From Mycobacterium sp. ITM-2016-00317 (GTDB lineage Bacteria > Actinomycetota > Actinomycetes > Mycobacteriales > Mycobacteriaceae), in assembly GCF_002968295.1 (NCBI RefSeq), contig NZ_CP134399.1:1116001-1180000 (forward strand): a DNA stretch of 64,000 nucleotides, read 5' to 3'. This document shows positions 15,941 through 24,362 of the stretch, piece after piece; positions within the stretch are counted from its first letter, which is position 1; each line of letters starts with the position of its first letter. Position numbers and translations under genes: made by a program. The notes beneath the pieces are model-generated. The model saw nothing but the letters and a program-made list of their open reading frames with translations. It was not told the DNA's origin and searched no databases.

Positions 15941-17137
15941 GTGTCCGCGATTGACGACCCACCGTCGATTGCGGGCCCTGCGGGCTACGCGGCGCCGAGC
16001 GGTCGGCGCATCCGCAGACTGACCGTGCTGCGCTGGGCGGCCGTGGCCACCTGGGCCGTCGTCGTGGGGTGGCGCACCGTCGACGACGGGTTCGCGTTCA
16101 ACCGCGAGTTGCTGCTGCTCTACATCTCCACCGGACTGCTCGCCGCCAGCATCGGGCAGGGCCGCCGGATGTTCTATGTGATCCGCGACTGGCTCCCGTT
16201 CGCGCTGGTACTGCTGGCCTACGACCTGAGCCGCGGCGCGGCCACGATGGTCGGCCTGCCTACGCTGTGGCACTGGCAGGCCGACGCCGACCGCTGGTTG
16301 TTCGCCGGAACAATGCCGACGGTGTGGCTGCAGGAACGGTTGAAGCTGCCGACGCCGCCGTGGTGGGAGATCGGCATCAGCACCGTCTACATGTCGTTCT
16401 TCATCCTCCCGTATGTGATCGCCGGGGTGCTGTGGCTGCGTAACCGCGCGGAGTGGAAGGCGTTCGTGCGGTTGTTCGTCGGGCTGAACTTCGCGGCGCT
16501 GATCGTCTACGTGCTGCTGCCCGCCGCGCCGCCGTGGGCGGCGGCGCGCTGCACACCGGCCGACGTGGCCGGCGGCCCGTCCGGCCCGCGGTGCATGTTC
16601 AGCTCCGCACGCGGAGTGCCCGACGGCGGTGTGCTGGGCGCGATGCAGTTCAGCCAGGACGGAGCGAACCAGTGGGTGGAGCGGATCGTCGGCCGTGGCT
16701 GGGGCAAGTTGAACCTGCACTCCGCGAGCGCGCTGATCGACCAGGGACAAGCCAGCGTGAACCTGGTGGCCGCCATCCCGTCGCTGCACGCCGGGATGAC
16801 CGCGGCGATCGCGGCGTTCCTGTGGGTGCGCCTGAGCCGGCGCTGGCGTCCGGTCCTGGTCGCCTACGTGCTGGTGATGGCGTTCACGCTGGTCTACACC
16901 GCCGAGCATTACGTGGTGGACATCCTGCTCGGGTGGGCGCTGGCGGCGGCCGCGGTGTACGTGCTGCACCGCTACGACAGCCGGCGACGTTCGCGGGTCT
17001 CAGCCCGCGGTGAGGTAGACCTTGCGCAGCGGCTCGGTGACGGTCCAGACCGTGCGGGTGCCCGCACCGAGCCGGACGACGTCCCCGCTGCCGAGGTCCA
17101 GTCCTGGGCTCCCATCCGCGAACTCGACCCGCGCTGA
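15941..17137 (+). CDS. PAP2-superfamily membrane phosphatase/phosphotransferase-like protein
   Basis: The 398-residue integral membrane protein has about six to eight hydrophobic helices and PAP2/AurF-like signatures: AIPSLHAGMTAA (the phosphatase C2-type SLHAG motif) and YTAEHYVVDILLGWAL (the C3-type motif with catalytic His and Asp). Such proteins act on lipid phosphates or transfer phospho-head groups at the membrane; the substrate is not known here. GTG start after CGAAAGG. The hydrophobic core ends near residue 350 (YVLHRYDSRRRSR). The last 45 or so residues are encoded antisense to the neighbouring cupin gene and are probably not conserved, so the natural stop may lie nearer 17000. Confidence 0.75.
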   Translation: MSAIDDPPSIAGPAGYAAPSGRRIRRLTVLRWAAVATWAVVVGWRTVDDGFAFNRELLLLYISTGLLAASIGQGRRMFYVIRDWLPFALVLLAYDLSRGAATMVGLPTLWHWQADADRWLFAGTMPTVWLQERLKLPTPPWWEIGISTVYMSFFILPYVIAGVLWLRNRAEWKAFVRLFVGLNFAALIVYVLLPAAPPWAAARCTPADVAGGPSGPRCMFSSARGVPDGGVLGAMQFSQDGANQWVERIVGRGWGKLNLHSASALIDQGQASVNLVAAIPSLHAGMTAAIAAFLWVRLSRRWRPVLVAYVLVMAFTLVYTAEHYVVDILLGWALAAAAVYVLHRYDSRRRSRVSARGEVDLAQRLGDGPDRAGARTEPDDVPAAEVQSWAPIRELDPR

Positions 17138-17341
17138 ACCACTGAGCACCACGAAGACCTCGTCAACCTCGACATCACGCATGCCGCCGACGCTCATCTC
17201 CCATACGCCCACCTCCACACCGGCGAACTCGGTGAGTGTCTGCACCCCGGTGGTCGGGGCGCCGGCGACGAGCTGATCGGCGGGCACCGGTTCGTGGGTG
17301 AGGGCAAGGGTGGCCGCGTGCGTGACGGAGTTCGGGCGCAT
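17000..17341 (-). CDS. small cupin-domain protein
   Basis: A 113-residue single-domain cupin. The beta-barrel signature is visible as GVWEMSVGGMRDVEVDEVFVVLSG followed by ADGSPGLDLGSGDVVRLGAG and WTVTEPLRKVYLT. This pattern is typical of the DUF861/EutQ-like group of small cupins, whose role is usually unknown. The ATG at 17341 is chosen because homology-like sequence begins there; there is no clear ribosome-binding site. It is divergent from the acyl-CoA dehydrogenase (73-bp gap) and overlaps the 3' end of the PAP2 gene by 138 bp in the opposite direction, which is unusually long. Confidence 0.75.
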   Translation of the reverse strand: MRPNSVTHAATLALTHEPVPADQLVAGAPTTGVQTLTEFAGVEVGVWEMSVGGMRDVEVDEVFVVLSGSARVEFADGSPGLDLGSGDVVRLGAGTRTVWTVTEPLRKVYLTAG

Positions 17342-17414
17342 GGGAAGAATTATGCGGTGCCACGAGGCATTACAAGTCTTGTGCGATTGTCGAGCCAGGT
17401 GTAACACTTCGGGT

Positions 17415-19043
17415 ATGTCGGACACTCACGTCGTCACCAACCAGGTCCCGCCGCTGGAGGACTTCAACCCCGCCGCCGCGCCGGTCCTGACCGAGGCGCT
17501 GATCCGCGAGGGCGGCGAGTGGGGCCTCGACGAGGTCGCCGAACTCGGCGCGCTGGCCGGCGGCCGCACCGCGCAGCGCTGGGGCGAACTCGCCGACCGC
17601 CACCGGCCGGTGCTGCACACCCACGACCGCACCGGCCACCGCATCGACGAGGTGGAGTACGACCCCGCCTACCACGAGCTGATGAACGTCGCCGTCGGCC
17701 ACGGCCTGCACGCCGCGCCGTGGGCCGACGACCGCCCCGGAGCGCACGTGGTGCGCGCGGCGAAGAACTCGGTGTGGACGCCCGAGCCCGGCCACCTCTG
17801 CCCGATCTCGATGACCTACGCCGTGGTGCCCGCACTGCGGCACAACCCCGAGCTGGCGGCGATCTACGAGCCGCTGCTGACCAGCAGCGTCTACGACCCG
17901 GAACTGGCGGTGCCGGCCGGCAAGCCCGGTATCACCGCCGGGATGTCGATGACCGAGAAGCAGGGCGGCTCCGATGTCCGGGCCGGCACCACCGAGGCGG
18001 TGCGCAACGCCGACGGCAGCTACACGCTGACCGGCCACAAATGGTTCACGTCCGCGCCGATGTGCGATGTCTTCCTGGTGCTGGCCCAAGCCCCCGGCGG
18101 CCTGTCCTGCTTCTTCCTGCCGCGGATCCTGCCCGACGGCACCCGCAACCGGATGTTCCTGCAGCGACTCAAGGACAAGCTCGGCAACCACGCCAACGCC
18201 TCCAGCGAGGTCGAATACGACGGGGCCACGGCATGGCTGGTCGGCGAGGAGGGCCGCGGGGTCAAGACCATCATCGAGATGGTCAACCTGACCCGGCTGG
18301 ACTGCACCCTGGGCAGCGCCACCAGCATGCGCAGCGGGCTGACCCGCGCCATCCACCATGCCCAGCACCGAAAGGCCTTCGGCGCCTACCTGATCGACCA
18401 GCCGCTGATGCGTAACGTGCTCGCCGACCTCGCGGTCGAAGCTGAAGCGGCGACCATGCTCGCCATGCGGATGGCCGGCGCCACCGACCACGCGGTACGC
18501 GGCGACGAACGTGAATCGCTGCTGCGCAGAATCGGTCTGGCCGCCGCCAAGTACTGGGTGTGCAAGCGCGCCACCCCGCACGCCGCCGAGGCGATGGAGT
18601 GCCTGGGCGGCAACGGCTACGTCGAGGACTCGGGAATGCCCCGGCTGTACCGGGAGGCTCCGCTGATGGGCATCTGGGAGGGTTCGGGCAACGTCAGCGC
18701 GCTGGACACCCTGCGCGCCATGGCGACCCGGCCCGAGTGCGTCGACGTGCTGTTCGACGAACTGGCCGCGACCGACGGCCACGACGCCCGACTCGACGCG
18801 CACGTGCGGGGTCTGCGGCCGCAGCTGGAAGACCTTGCCACGATCCAGTACCGGGCCCGCCAGGTCGCCGAGGACATCGCGCTGGCGTTGCAGGGCTCGC
18901 TGCTGGTGCGCCACGGTCACCCCGCCGTCGCCGAGGCGTTCCTGGCAAGCAGGCTCGGGGGGCAGTGGGGTGGCGCGTTCGGCACCCTGCCCACCGGCCT
19001 GGACCTCGCGCCGATCATCGAGCGCGCCCTGCTCAAGGCGTAG
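17415..19043 (+). CDS. fadE8: acyl-CoA dehydrogenase, AidB-like (FadE8)
   Basis: FAD-dependent acyl-CoA dehydrogenase of the AidB-like subgroup, 542 residues and so longer than the usual 380. Visible are the FAD/substrate signature GMSMTEKQGGSDVRAGT (about 175-191), the KWFTSAPMCDVFLVLAQ segment, RKAFGAYLIDQPLMRNVLADL and the C-terminal MECLGGNGYVEDSGMPRLYR with IWEGSGNV. The ATG at 17415 fits the family start. It heads an operon with the PaaX-like regulator and crotonase (5-bp gap, then a 4-bp overlap), in the order of M. tuberculosis Rv0672-Rv0675. An 11-nt palindrome ACAAGTCTTGT (17372-17382) lies in the divergent promoter region. The natural substrate is not evident. Confidence 0.92.
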   Translation: MSDTHVVTNQVPPLEDFNPAAAPVLTEALIREGGEWGLDEVAELGALAGGRTAQRWGELADRHRPVLHTHDRTGHRIDEVEYDPAYHELMNVAVGHGLHAAPWADDRPGAHVVRAAKNSVWTPEPGHLCPISMTYAVVPALRHNPELAAIYEPLLTSSVYDPELAVPAGKPGITAGMSMTEKQGGSDVRAGTTEAVRNADGSYTLTGHKWFTSAPMCDVFLVLAQAPGGLSCFFLPRILPDGTRNRMFLQRLKDKLGNHANASSEVEYDGATAWLVGEEGRGVKTIIEMVNLTRLDCTLGSATSMRSGLTRAIHHAQHRKAFGAYLIDQPLMRNVLADLAVEAEAATMLAMRMAGATDHAVRGDERESLLRRIGLAAAKYWVCKRATPHAAEAMECLGGNGYVEDSGMPRLYREAPLMGIWEGSGNVSALDTLRAMATRPECVDVLFDELAATDGHDARLDAHVRGLRPQLEDLATIQYRARQVAEDIALALQGSLLVRHGHPAVAEAFLASRLGGQWGGAFGTLPTGLDLAPIIERALLKA

Positions 19044-19048
19044 CGGAC

Positions 19049-19768
19049 ATGCGCATGACGGCGCGCTCGGTGGTGCTCAGCGTGCTGCTGGGCGCGCATC
19101 CGGCGTCGGCCACGGCAGCCGAGTTGGTCCGGCTCACCGGCGATTTCGGCATCAGGGAGCCGACGGTCCGGGTGGCGCTGACCCGGATGGTGGGTGCGGG
19201 CGACCTGGTGCGCTCGGAGGACGGCTACCGGCTCTCGGACCGGCTGCTCGCGCGGCAGCGCCGGCAGGACGACGCGATCACCCCGCGGTGGACGGACTGG
19301 GACGGCACCTGGACCACGCTGGTGATCACCAGTGTCGGAACCGAGGCCAGGGCCCGCGCGCAGTTACGAAACACACTGCAGGACAAACGCTTCGCCGAGC
19401 TCCGCGAAGGTGTCTGGATGCGCCCGGCGAACCTGGACGTCGCCCTGCAGGACGAGATCGCGAACAGGGTGCGGGTCCTGTCGGCCCGTGACGACGACCC
19501 CACAGAACTGGCCGCCCGCCTGTGGGACCTGTCGGGCTGGTCCGCGACCGGGCACCGACTGCTGGCGCAGATGGCCGACGCCGACGACGTGCCGGGCCGG
19601 TTCGTGGTCGCGGCGGCGATGGTGCGCCACCTGCTGACCGATCCGGTGCTGCCCGACGAACTGCTGCCCGCCGGCTGGCCCGGTGCCGCGCTGCGGCGTG
19701 CCTACGAAGACTTCGCCGCCGAACTGGTCGCGCGGCGTGACGGTGTGGAACTCATGGAGGCGACGTGA
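19049..19768 (+). CDS. PaaX-like transcriptional regulator
   Basis: The 239-residue protein has an N-terminal winged helix (SVVLSVLLGAHPASATAAEL, FGIREPTVRVALTRMVGAGD) and a C-terminal half of the PaaX type with WTDWDGTWTTLVIT and GVWMRPANL. PaaX repressors sense aryl-CoA thioesters. This one lies between an acyl-CoA dehydrogenase and a crotonase, so it probably controls that operon in response to an acyl-CoA intermediate. The ATG at 19049 lies 5 bp after fadE8, and the stop overlaps the next GTG. The identity is confident; the ligand is inference. Confidence 0.85.
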   Translation: MRMTARSVVLSVLLGAHPASATAAELVRLTGDFGIREPTVRVALTRMVGAGDLVRSEDGYRLSDRLLARQRRQDDAITPRWTDWDGTWTTLVITSVGTEARARAQLRNTLQDKRFAELREGVWMRPANLDVALQDEIANRVRVLSARDDDPTELAARLWDLSGWSATGHRLLAQMADADDVPGRFVVAAAMVRHLLTDPVLPDELLPAGWPGAALRRAYEDFAAELVARRDGVELMEAT

Positions 19769-20523
19769 CGGTCAGGGTGGAGAAGAACGACGCGGTGACC
19801 ACGGTCATCCTGGACCGGCCGCACGCGCGCAACGCCGTCGACGGACCCACGGCGATGGACCTCCATGCCGCCTTCGACGAATTCGACAAGGACGACTCGG
19901 CATCGGTGGCGGTGCTCTGGGGAGACAACGGGACGTTCTGTGCCGGAGCCGATCTCAAGGCGATGGGGACGCCGCAGTCGAATCCCGTGCACCGCTCGGG
20001 GCCCGCCCCGATGGGGCCCAGTCGGATGGTGCTGTCCAAGCCGGTGATCGCGGCGGTCAGCGGGTACGCCGTCGCCGGTGGCCTGGAGTTGGCGCTGTGG
20101 TGCGATCTGCGCATCCTCGAGGAGGACGCCGTGATGGGTGTCTTCTGCCGCCGCTGGGGCGTGCCGCTGATCGACGGCGGTACCGTGCGGCTGCCTCGGC
20201 TGATCGGCCACAGCCGGGCCATGGACCTGATCCTGACGGGCCGCGCCGTCGCCGCCGACGAGGCCCACGCGATCGGGCTGGCCAACCGCGTGGTGCCGAA
20301 AGGCCAAGCGCGCCAACACGCCGAAGCGCTGGCGGCCGAACTCGCCCAGTGGCCGCAGCAGTGCATGCGGTCGGACCGGATGTCGATGCTGAATCAGTGG
20401 GGGATGTCGGAGGCCGACGCGATGGACGTCGAGTTCGGCAGTCTGTCGCGGGTTGCGGCCGAATCCCTGGACGGCGCCGCGCGTTTCAGCGCGGGGGCGG
20501 GCCGCCACGGACAGAAGGCCTAG
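19765..20523 (+). CDS. enoyl-CoA hydratase/isomerase (crotonase family)
   Basis: The 252-residue crotonase fold has the oxyanion-hole segments AVLWGDNGTFCAGADLKAMG and AVSGYAVAGGLELALWCDLR, the latter continuing RILEEDAVMGVFCRRWGVPL with Glu/Asp in the usual catalytic helix. It should hydrate or isomerise an enoyl-CoA made by the acyl-CoA dehydrogenase two genes upstream. The GTG start overlaps the preceding TGA by 4 bp, so translation is coupled. Its position corresponds to echA5 (Rv0675) of M. tuberculosis. The exact acyl substrate cannot be read from sequence. Confidence 0.9.
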   Translation: MTVRVEKNDAVTTVILDRPHARNAVDGPTAMDLHAAFDEFDKDDSASVAVLWGDNGTFCAGADLKAMGTPQSNPVHRSGPAPMGPSRMVLSKPVIAAVSGYAVAGGLELALWCDLRILEEDAVMGVFCRRWGVPLIDGGTVRLPRLIGHSRAMDLILTGRAVAADEAHAIGLANRVVPKGQARQHAEALAAELAQWPQQCMRSDRMSMLNQWGMSEADAMDVEFGSLSRVAAESLDGAARFSAGAGRHGQKA

Positions 20524-20553
20524 TTCCGGGCGGGCTTGCCCGCGTGAGACCGG

Positions 20554-20964
20554 TCAGCCCTTGCTGATGTCGTTGTTCCTGCCGGTGTCGTTGACCTTCG
20601 GCTCGCCGTCGCGGTAGGTCACGGTGTTGTTCAAGCCGACCACCGACAGTTCGGCGTCCACCCGGTCGAACGAGATCTTGTTGTCCGCGCCGCCGATGTT
20701 GGCCTTGGCGCACGTGCCCTTGACCGTGAGGGTGTTGTTGGAGCCGCCGACGTTGAGCGACTTGCCGTCGGCGCAGTCGATCTCGGCGGTCGTGCCGAAC
20801 GACCCGTAGTTGATGGTGTTGCCGATTTCCACCTGCGCCCCGGATGAGCCCGCCGTTGCCGTCGGTGTGCCGGTGTCCTGACTGGTCGAACCGCACGCGG
20901 TCAGCGAGACCGCCAGTGCGGTGGCACCGAGACAGCTGATCAGGCGGAGGCGGTGAGGCGTCAT
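20554..20964 (-). CDS. DUF3060 lipoprotein
   Basis: A 136-residue exported lipoprotein. The signal peptide ends in a lipobox LTACGS (Cys near residue 25). The mature part has the repetitive beta-rich pattern of DUF3060 (GNTINYGSFGTTAEIDCADG, GGSNNTLTVKGTCAKANIGG, ADNKISFDRVDAELSVVGLN), with regularly spaced Asn-Asn turns and two cysteines that could form a disulfide. It lies 2 bp after the second DUF3060 gene, in one minus-strand operon. Function is unknown; the fold suggests a small beta-helix in the envelope. Confidence 0.8.
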   Translation of the reverse strand: MTPHRLRLISCLGATALAVSLTACGSTSQDTGTPTATAGSSGAQVEIGNTINYGSFGTTAEIDCADGKSLNVGGSNNTLTVKGTCAKANIGGADNKISFDRVDAELSVVGLNNTVTYRDGEPKVNDTGRNNDISKG

Positions 20965-20966
20965 GC

Positions 20967-21344
20967 CTAGGCGGATACCCGATCGATCCGGTTTGTCATC
21001 CCCAGCTCGCGGCCGCGGTCCCACACGATCGGTGCGCCGTCCTTGTAGTACACCGTCTGGTCCCAGCCGTACACGGTGATGTCGTTGATGACGTTGTCGG
21101 CGATCACGACGTTCGACGAACCCTGGACGGTCACCGCCCAGCAGGTGCCCAGCGCGTTGATCTGGTTGTTGTTGCCCAGGACGATCAGCGTGGCGTTGTT
21201 GCAGTCGATGGTCTGGACGACGCCGATCCCCGTGATGTGGGTGTCGCCGTTCTTCGCCTGCGCGACCGGGTGTACCGAGGCCAGCGAGGCCCCGACCGCC
21301 AGCGCGCCCACCGCGAACACACGTCCCACCACCGATGCAGTCAC
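20967..21344 (-). CDS. secreted DUF3060 protein
   Basis: A 125-residue product with a cleavable signal peptide (ending PVAQA) and a DUF3060 domain: VVQTIDCNNATLIVLGNNNQ, INALGTCWAVTVQGSSNVVI and VYGWDQTVYYKDGAP. It is a paralogue of the lipoprotein encoded 2 bp downstream but lacks the lipobox cysteine, so one partner is anchored and the other soluble. It is divergent from the DUF3558 lipoprotein gene (67-bp gap). The function is not known. Confidence 0.8.
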   Translation of the reverse strand: MTASVVGRVFAVGALAVGASLASVHPVAQAKNGDTHITGIGVVQTIDCNNATLIVLGNNNQINALGTCWAVTVQGSSNVVIADNVINDITVYGWDQTVYYKDGAPIVWDRGRELGMTNRIDRVSA

Positions 21345-21411
21345 ACGGGCAGCCTACGACGTCGTTCGCTCGCACTGTCGGGGATCGCCGACACGAGTAC
21401 CGTGAGCAGCG

Positions 21412-21951
21412 ATGCTCCGGGTCGGACGTGTTCTCGCCGTCGCGGTCACTGCGACGGCGACGGTTGCAGGCTGCGCGCAGACCGTCAGCGGCACCGCGCA
21501 GCGCGCCGACGGCGCCGCCGCGGGCCAGGACCGCAGCTACGGCTACGTCGACGACCGCTGCGGACTGCTCGACGACAGCACGGTGCAGGCCATGCTCGGC
21601 GCCGACGAGGTGACCCGCCCCTACAGCGGCGCGGTCTGCCAGTACATCCTGACCCGTCGCGCAGGCGGCGCGGCGACCGTCGACGTCACGTTCTCCTGGT
21701 TCGACACCGGAACCCTGCAGAGGGAACGGCAGCTGGCCACCGCGCGCGGCGCCACCGTCACCGACGAGGTGGTGGAACGCCACAAGGCGTTCTCCGCGCG
21801 CCGGGACACCACCGGCGCCGCCTGTTCGGCCACCGCCGCGGCCGGCTCGGGCGTATTGAGCTGGTGGGTGCAGTACCGCGGGCAGTCCACCGGGGATCCC
21901 TGCATCGACGCCGCGAAGCTGCTCTCGGCGACGTTGCGCTCGGATATGTGA
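21412..21951 (+). CDS. DUF3558-type lipoprotein 1
   Basis: A 179-residue lipoprotein: signal peptide with lipobox VAGC (Cys about residue 21), then a DUF3558 domain with CGLLDDSTVQAMLGADEVTR, CQYILTRRAGGAATVDVTFS and a C-terminal DPCIDAAKLLSATL. Four mature-domain cysteines fit two disulfides. Members of this family are common, mostly uncharacterised mycobacterial surface lipoproteins. The next gene, of the same family, begins within 2 bp of the stop. Confidence 0.85.
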   Translation: MLRVGRVLAVAVTATATVAGCAQTVSGTAQRADGAAAGQDRSYGYVDDRCGLLDDSTVQAMLGADEVTRPYSGAVCQYILTRRAGGAATVDVTFSWFDTGTLQRERQLATARGATVTDEVVERHKAFSARRDTTGAACSATAAAGSGVLSWWVQYRGQSTGDPCIDAAKLLSATLRSDM

Positions 21952-21952
21952 C

Positions 21953-22489
21953 GTGAACACCCGCATCACCGCCCGCCTCTGCGTGGGGCTGGCTCTCGGC
22001 GCGCTGCTGACCGGCTGCGGGGCCGACGACGACCGCGACGGTCCGGCCGCCGGCCCCGGCGGCTCGACGTCGGGGGAGGGGTTCGAGAGCGTGGACTGCA
22101 ACGGCATCACCGACGCCGACATCGCCAAGGTGGCGGGGCCGGACATGTACACCCCCGCGGCGGTCAGCGATGCCGGCTGTTTCTGGCAGGAAGACAATCT
22201 GGCCGACGGCATCGGGGCGGGCATGGGCATCTCGACCTGGTGGTACCGCGGCTCCGACATGGACACCGAGCGGGGGCTTGAGGAGCGCGCCGGCCGCACG
22301 CTGACCGAGATGACCGTGGACGGGAACAAGGGCTTCATGGCCTATGACGACGCCGCGTGCAGCATCTACGTGGCCAAGGGCACCGACGTGATCACCTGGT
22401 CGATCCAGACGATGAACGCCACCGGCATGCCCGATCTGTGCGGCGTGATCGAAGAACTGGCGCAGCTGAGCCAACAGCGGGTGAACTAG
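21953..22489 (+). CDS. DUF3558-type lipoprotein 2
   Basis: A 178-residue lipoprotein with lipobox LLTGCG and a DUF3558-like mature domain (DCNGITDADIAKVAGPDMYT, DAGCFWQEDNLADGIGAGMG, ending MPDLCGVIEELAQLSQQRVN). The GTG start follows the previous stop by 1 bp, so the two lipoproteins are probably made together. It is diverged from its neighbour but has the same cysteine layout. Function is unknown. Confidence 0.82.
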   Translation: MNTRITARLCVGLALGALLTGCGADDDRDGPAAGPGGSTSGEGFESVDCNGITDADIAKVAGPDMYTPAAVSDAGCFWQEDNLADGIGAGMGISTWWYRGSDMDTERGLEERAGRTLTEMTVDGNKGFMAYDDAACSIYVAKGTDVITWSIQTMNATGMPDLCGVIEELAQLSQQRVN

Positions 22490-22500
22490 AGTTGCCTGCT

Positions 22501-22520
22501 GGCCCGGATGTTTCCGGGCC
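22501..22520 (+). terminator. short hairpin between the DUF3558 pair and the TetR gene
   Basis: GGCCCGGA (22501-22508) and TCCGGGCC (22513-22520) form a perfect 8-bp stem with a TGTT loop, 12 bp after the lipoprotein stop. There is no T tract, so it may act as a weak terminator or as an operator for the next gene. Confidence 0.4.
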
Positions 22521-22542
22521 GGGACGATGCGAGGGGGATGGC

Positions 22543-23118
22543 ATGGCAGCGCGTCCGCCGCGCTCGACAAAGCTCAGCCGCGACGCCATCGTCAACGCCG
22601 CGCTGACGTTCCTCGACCGGGAGGGCTGGGACGCGCTGACCATCAACGCGCTGGCCAATCAGCTCGGTACCAAGGGCCCGTCGCTCTACAACCACGTGCA
22701 CTCGCTCGATGACCTGCGCCGCACAGTCCGCATGCGGGTGGTGGGGGACATCATCGAGATGCTCAACACCGTCGGGCAGGGCCGCAGCCCGGACGACGCG
22801 GTGATGGTGATGGCCAGTGCCTACCGCAGTTACGCCCACCACCACCCGGGCCGGTACTCGGCGTTCACCCGGATGCCGCTCGGCGGTGACGACCCGGAGT
22901 TCACCGAGGCCACCAGGGCCGCTGCGACGCCGGTCATCGAGGTGCTGGGCACGTTCGGCCTGGAGAGCGAGGCCGCGTTCAACGCGGCGCTGGAGTTCTG
23001 GTCGGCGATGCACGGCTTCGTTCTGCTGGAGATGACGGGTGTGATGGCCGGCGTCGACACCGACGCGGTGTTCAACGACATGGTGGCCCGATTGGCCGCC
23101 GGTATGCGGCTCCGTTGA
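22543..23118 (+). CDS. TetR-family regulator upstream of the str operon
   Basis: A 191-residue TetR protein: N-terminal HTH (SRDAIVNAALTFLDREGWDA followed by LTINALANQLGTKGPSLYNHV) and a TetR C-terminal domain with HHHPGRYSAFTRMPLGGDD and AMHGFVLLEMTGVM. The ATG at 22543 follows GAGGGGG. A TetR gene (Rv0681) occupies the same place before rpsL in M. tuberculosis. The ligand and targets are unknown. Confidence 0.88.
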   Translation: MAARPPRSTKLSRDAIVNAALTFLDREGWDALTINALANQLGTKGPSLYNHVHSLDDLRRTVRMRVVGDIIEMLNTVGQGRSPDDAVMVMASAYRSYAHHHPGRYSAFTRMPLGGDDPEFTEATRAAATPVIEVLGTFGLESEAAFNAALEFWSAMHGFVLLEMTGVMAGVDTDAVFNDMVARLAAGMRLR

Positions 23119-23153
23119 GGGGCCGCTGTCGGAGATTCGCAGGTCAGCGGGTT

Positions 23154-23181
23154 TTGTTGAGGTATGCGGCCCTGGTATTGT
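23154..23181 (+). promoter_or_regulatory. probable promoter of rpsL-rpsG-fusA-tuf
   Basis: In the 319-bp gap before rpsL, TTGTTG (23154-23159) and TATTGT (23176-23181) are separated by 16 bp. The leader would be about 250 nt. No other coding potential was seen in this gap. Confidence 0.45.
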
Positions 23182-23437
23182 GGACGTTCGTGCCTGGCAG
23201 ATAAGGCGCTGGTGGTTCTCGCGCGATCTTTTGGGCACCGCCAGCATGCCTGCACGCCGGGCAAATTCGCATGACTCGCTCTCCGCGGGGTGCCGTGAAA
23301 CTGTCCCGCAGTTCACGGCGACCGCATGCGACACGCCCGGACGCGGGGTAACCGCCGGGGGCATAACAGCAGTACAGAGAACTTAAGAAGAACCAAGCAC
23401 GCACGTCAGAACGACGAGGAACACAGAAAGCCGGTAC

Positions 23438-23812
23438 ATGCCAACCATCAACCAGCTGGTCCGTAAGGGTCGCCGCGACAAGATCGCCAAGGTCAAGACC
23501 GCGGCACTCAAAGGCAGCCCGCAGCGTCGCGGCGTGTGCACTCGCGTGTACACCACGACCCCGAAGAAGCCGAACTCGGCGCTTCGCAAGGTCGCGCGCG
23601 TGCGCCTGACCAGCGCGGTCGAGGTCACCGCTTACATCCCCGGCGAAGGCCACAACCTGCAGGAGCACTCGATGGTGCTGGTGCGCGGCGGTCGTGTGAA
23701 GGACCTCCCCGGCGTGCGCTACAAGATCATCCGCGGCTCGCTGGACACCCAGGGCGTCAAGAACCGCAAGCAAGCCCGCAGCCGTTACGGCGCGAAGAAG
23801 GAGAAGAGCTGA
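23438..23812 (+). CDS. rpsL: 30S ribosomal protein S12
   Basis: S12 lies at the decoding centre and sets accuracy. The 124-residue sequence is essentially the mycobacterial one ([20 protein letters not shown] at the start, [14 protein letters not shown] at the end). Lys43 (TPKKPNS) and Lys88 (GRVKDLPG) are both wild type, so no streptomycin-resistance change is present. Its stop overlaps the rpsG ATG by one base. Confidence 0.98.
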   Translation: MPTINQLVRKGRRDKIAKVKTAALKGSPQRRGVCTRVYTTTPKKPNSALRKVARVRLTSAVEVTAYIPGEGHNLQEHSMVLVRGGRVKDLPGVRYKIIRGSLDTQGVKNRKQARSRYGAKKEKS

Positions 23813-24282
23813 TGCCGCGCAAGGGACCCGCGCCCAAGCGTCCGTTGGTCAACGATCCGGTTTACGGGTCGCAGCTGGTCACCCAGCTGGTGAACAAAGT
23901 TCTGCTGGATGGGAAGAAATCGCTGGCTGAGCGCATTGTTTATGGTGCGCTCGAACAGGCCCGTGACAAGACCGGCACCGACCCCGTGGTGACGCTGAAG
24001 CGCGCCATGGACAACGTGAAGCCGTCGCTCGAGGTTCGCAGCCGTCGCGTCGGTGGCGCCACCTACCAGGTTCCCGTCGAGGTCCGCCCGGACCGCTCGG
24101 TCACCCTGGCACTGCGTTGGCTGGTCAGCTTCTCCAAGCAGCGTCGCGAGAAGACCATGGTCGAGCGCCTGGCCAACGAGATCCTCGATGCCAGTAACGG
24201 CCTGGGTGCCGCCGTCAAGCGACGCGAAGACACCCACAAGATGGCTGAGGCCAACCGCGCCTTCGCGCACTACCGCTGGTGA
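23812..24282 (+). CDS. rpsG: 30S ribosomal protein S7
   Basis: S7 nucleates assembly of the small-subunit head and contacts the E-site tRNA. The 156-residue product has the standard [11 protein letters not shown] start, the S7 signature [20 protein letters not shown] region and the C-terminal [14 protein letters not shown]. It is coupled to rpsL by a one-base overlap and lies 80 bp upstream of fusA. Confidence 0.98.
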   Translation: MPRKGPAPKRPLVNDPVYGSQLVTQLVNKVLLDGKKSLAERIVYGALEQARDKTGTDPVVTLKRAMDNVKPSLEVRSRRVGGATYQVPVEVRPDRSVTLALRWLVSFSKQRREKTMVERLANEILDASNGLGAAVKRREDTHKMAEANRAFAHYRW

Positions 24283-24362
24283 TCGCTCGCCCGCGGGCAC
24301 TGCTCCGGGCGTGAGAAGCCAAGGCTGACAACAGCAACGATCAAGCGAGAGAGAAGACTTCC

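Noticed and set aside
17372-17382. ACAAGTCTTGT considered as a KstR2 box before fadE8
   Set aside because: The KstR2 motif needs two bases between CAAG and CTTG; here there is one. Kept only as a generic palindrome.
22501-23364. Minus-strand frame antisense to the TetR gene upstream of rpsL
   Set aside because: Composition is that of a codon shadow. The sense strand encodes a clear HTH protein.
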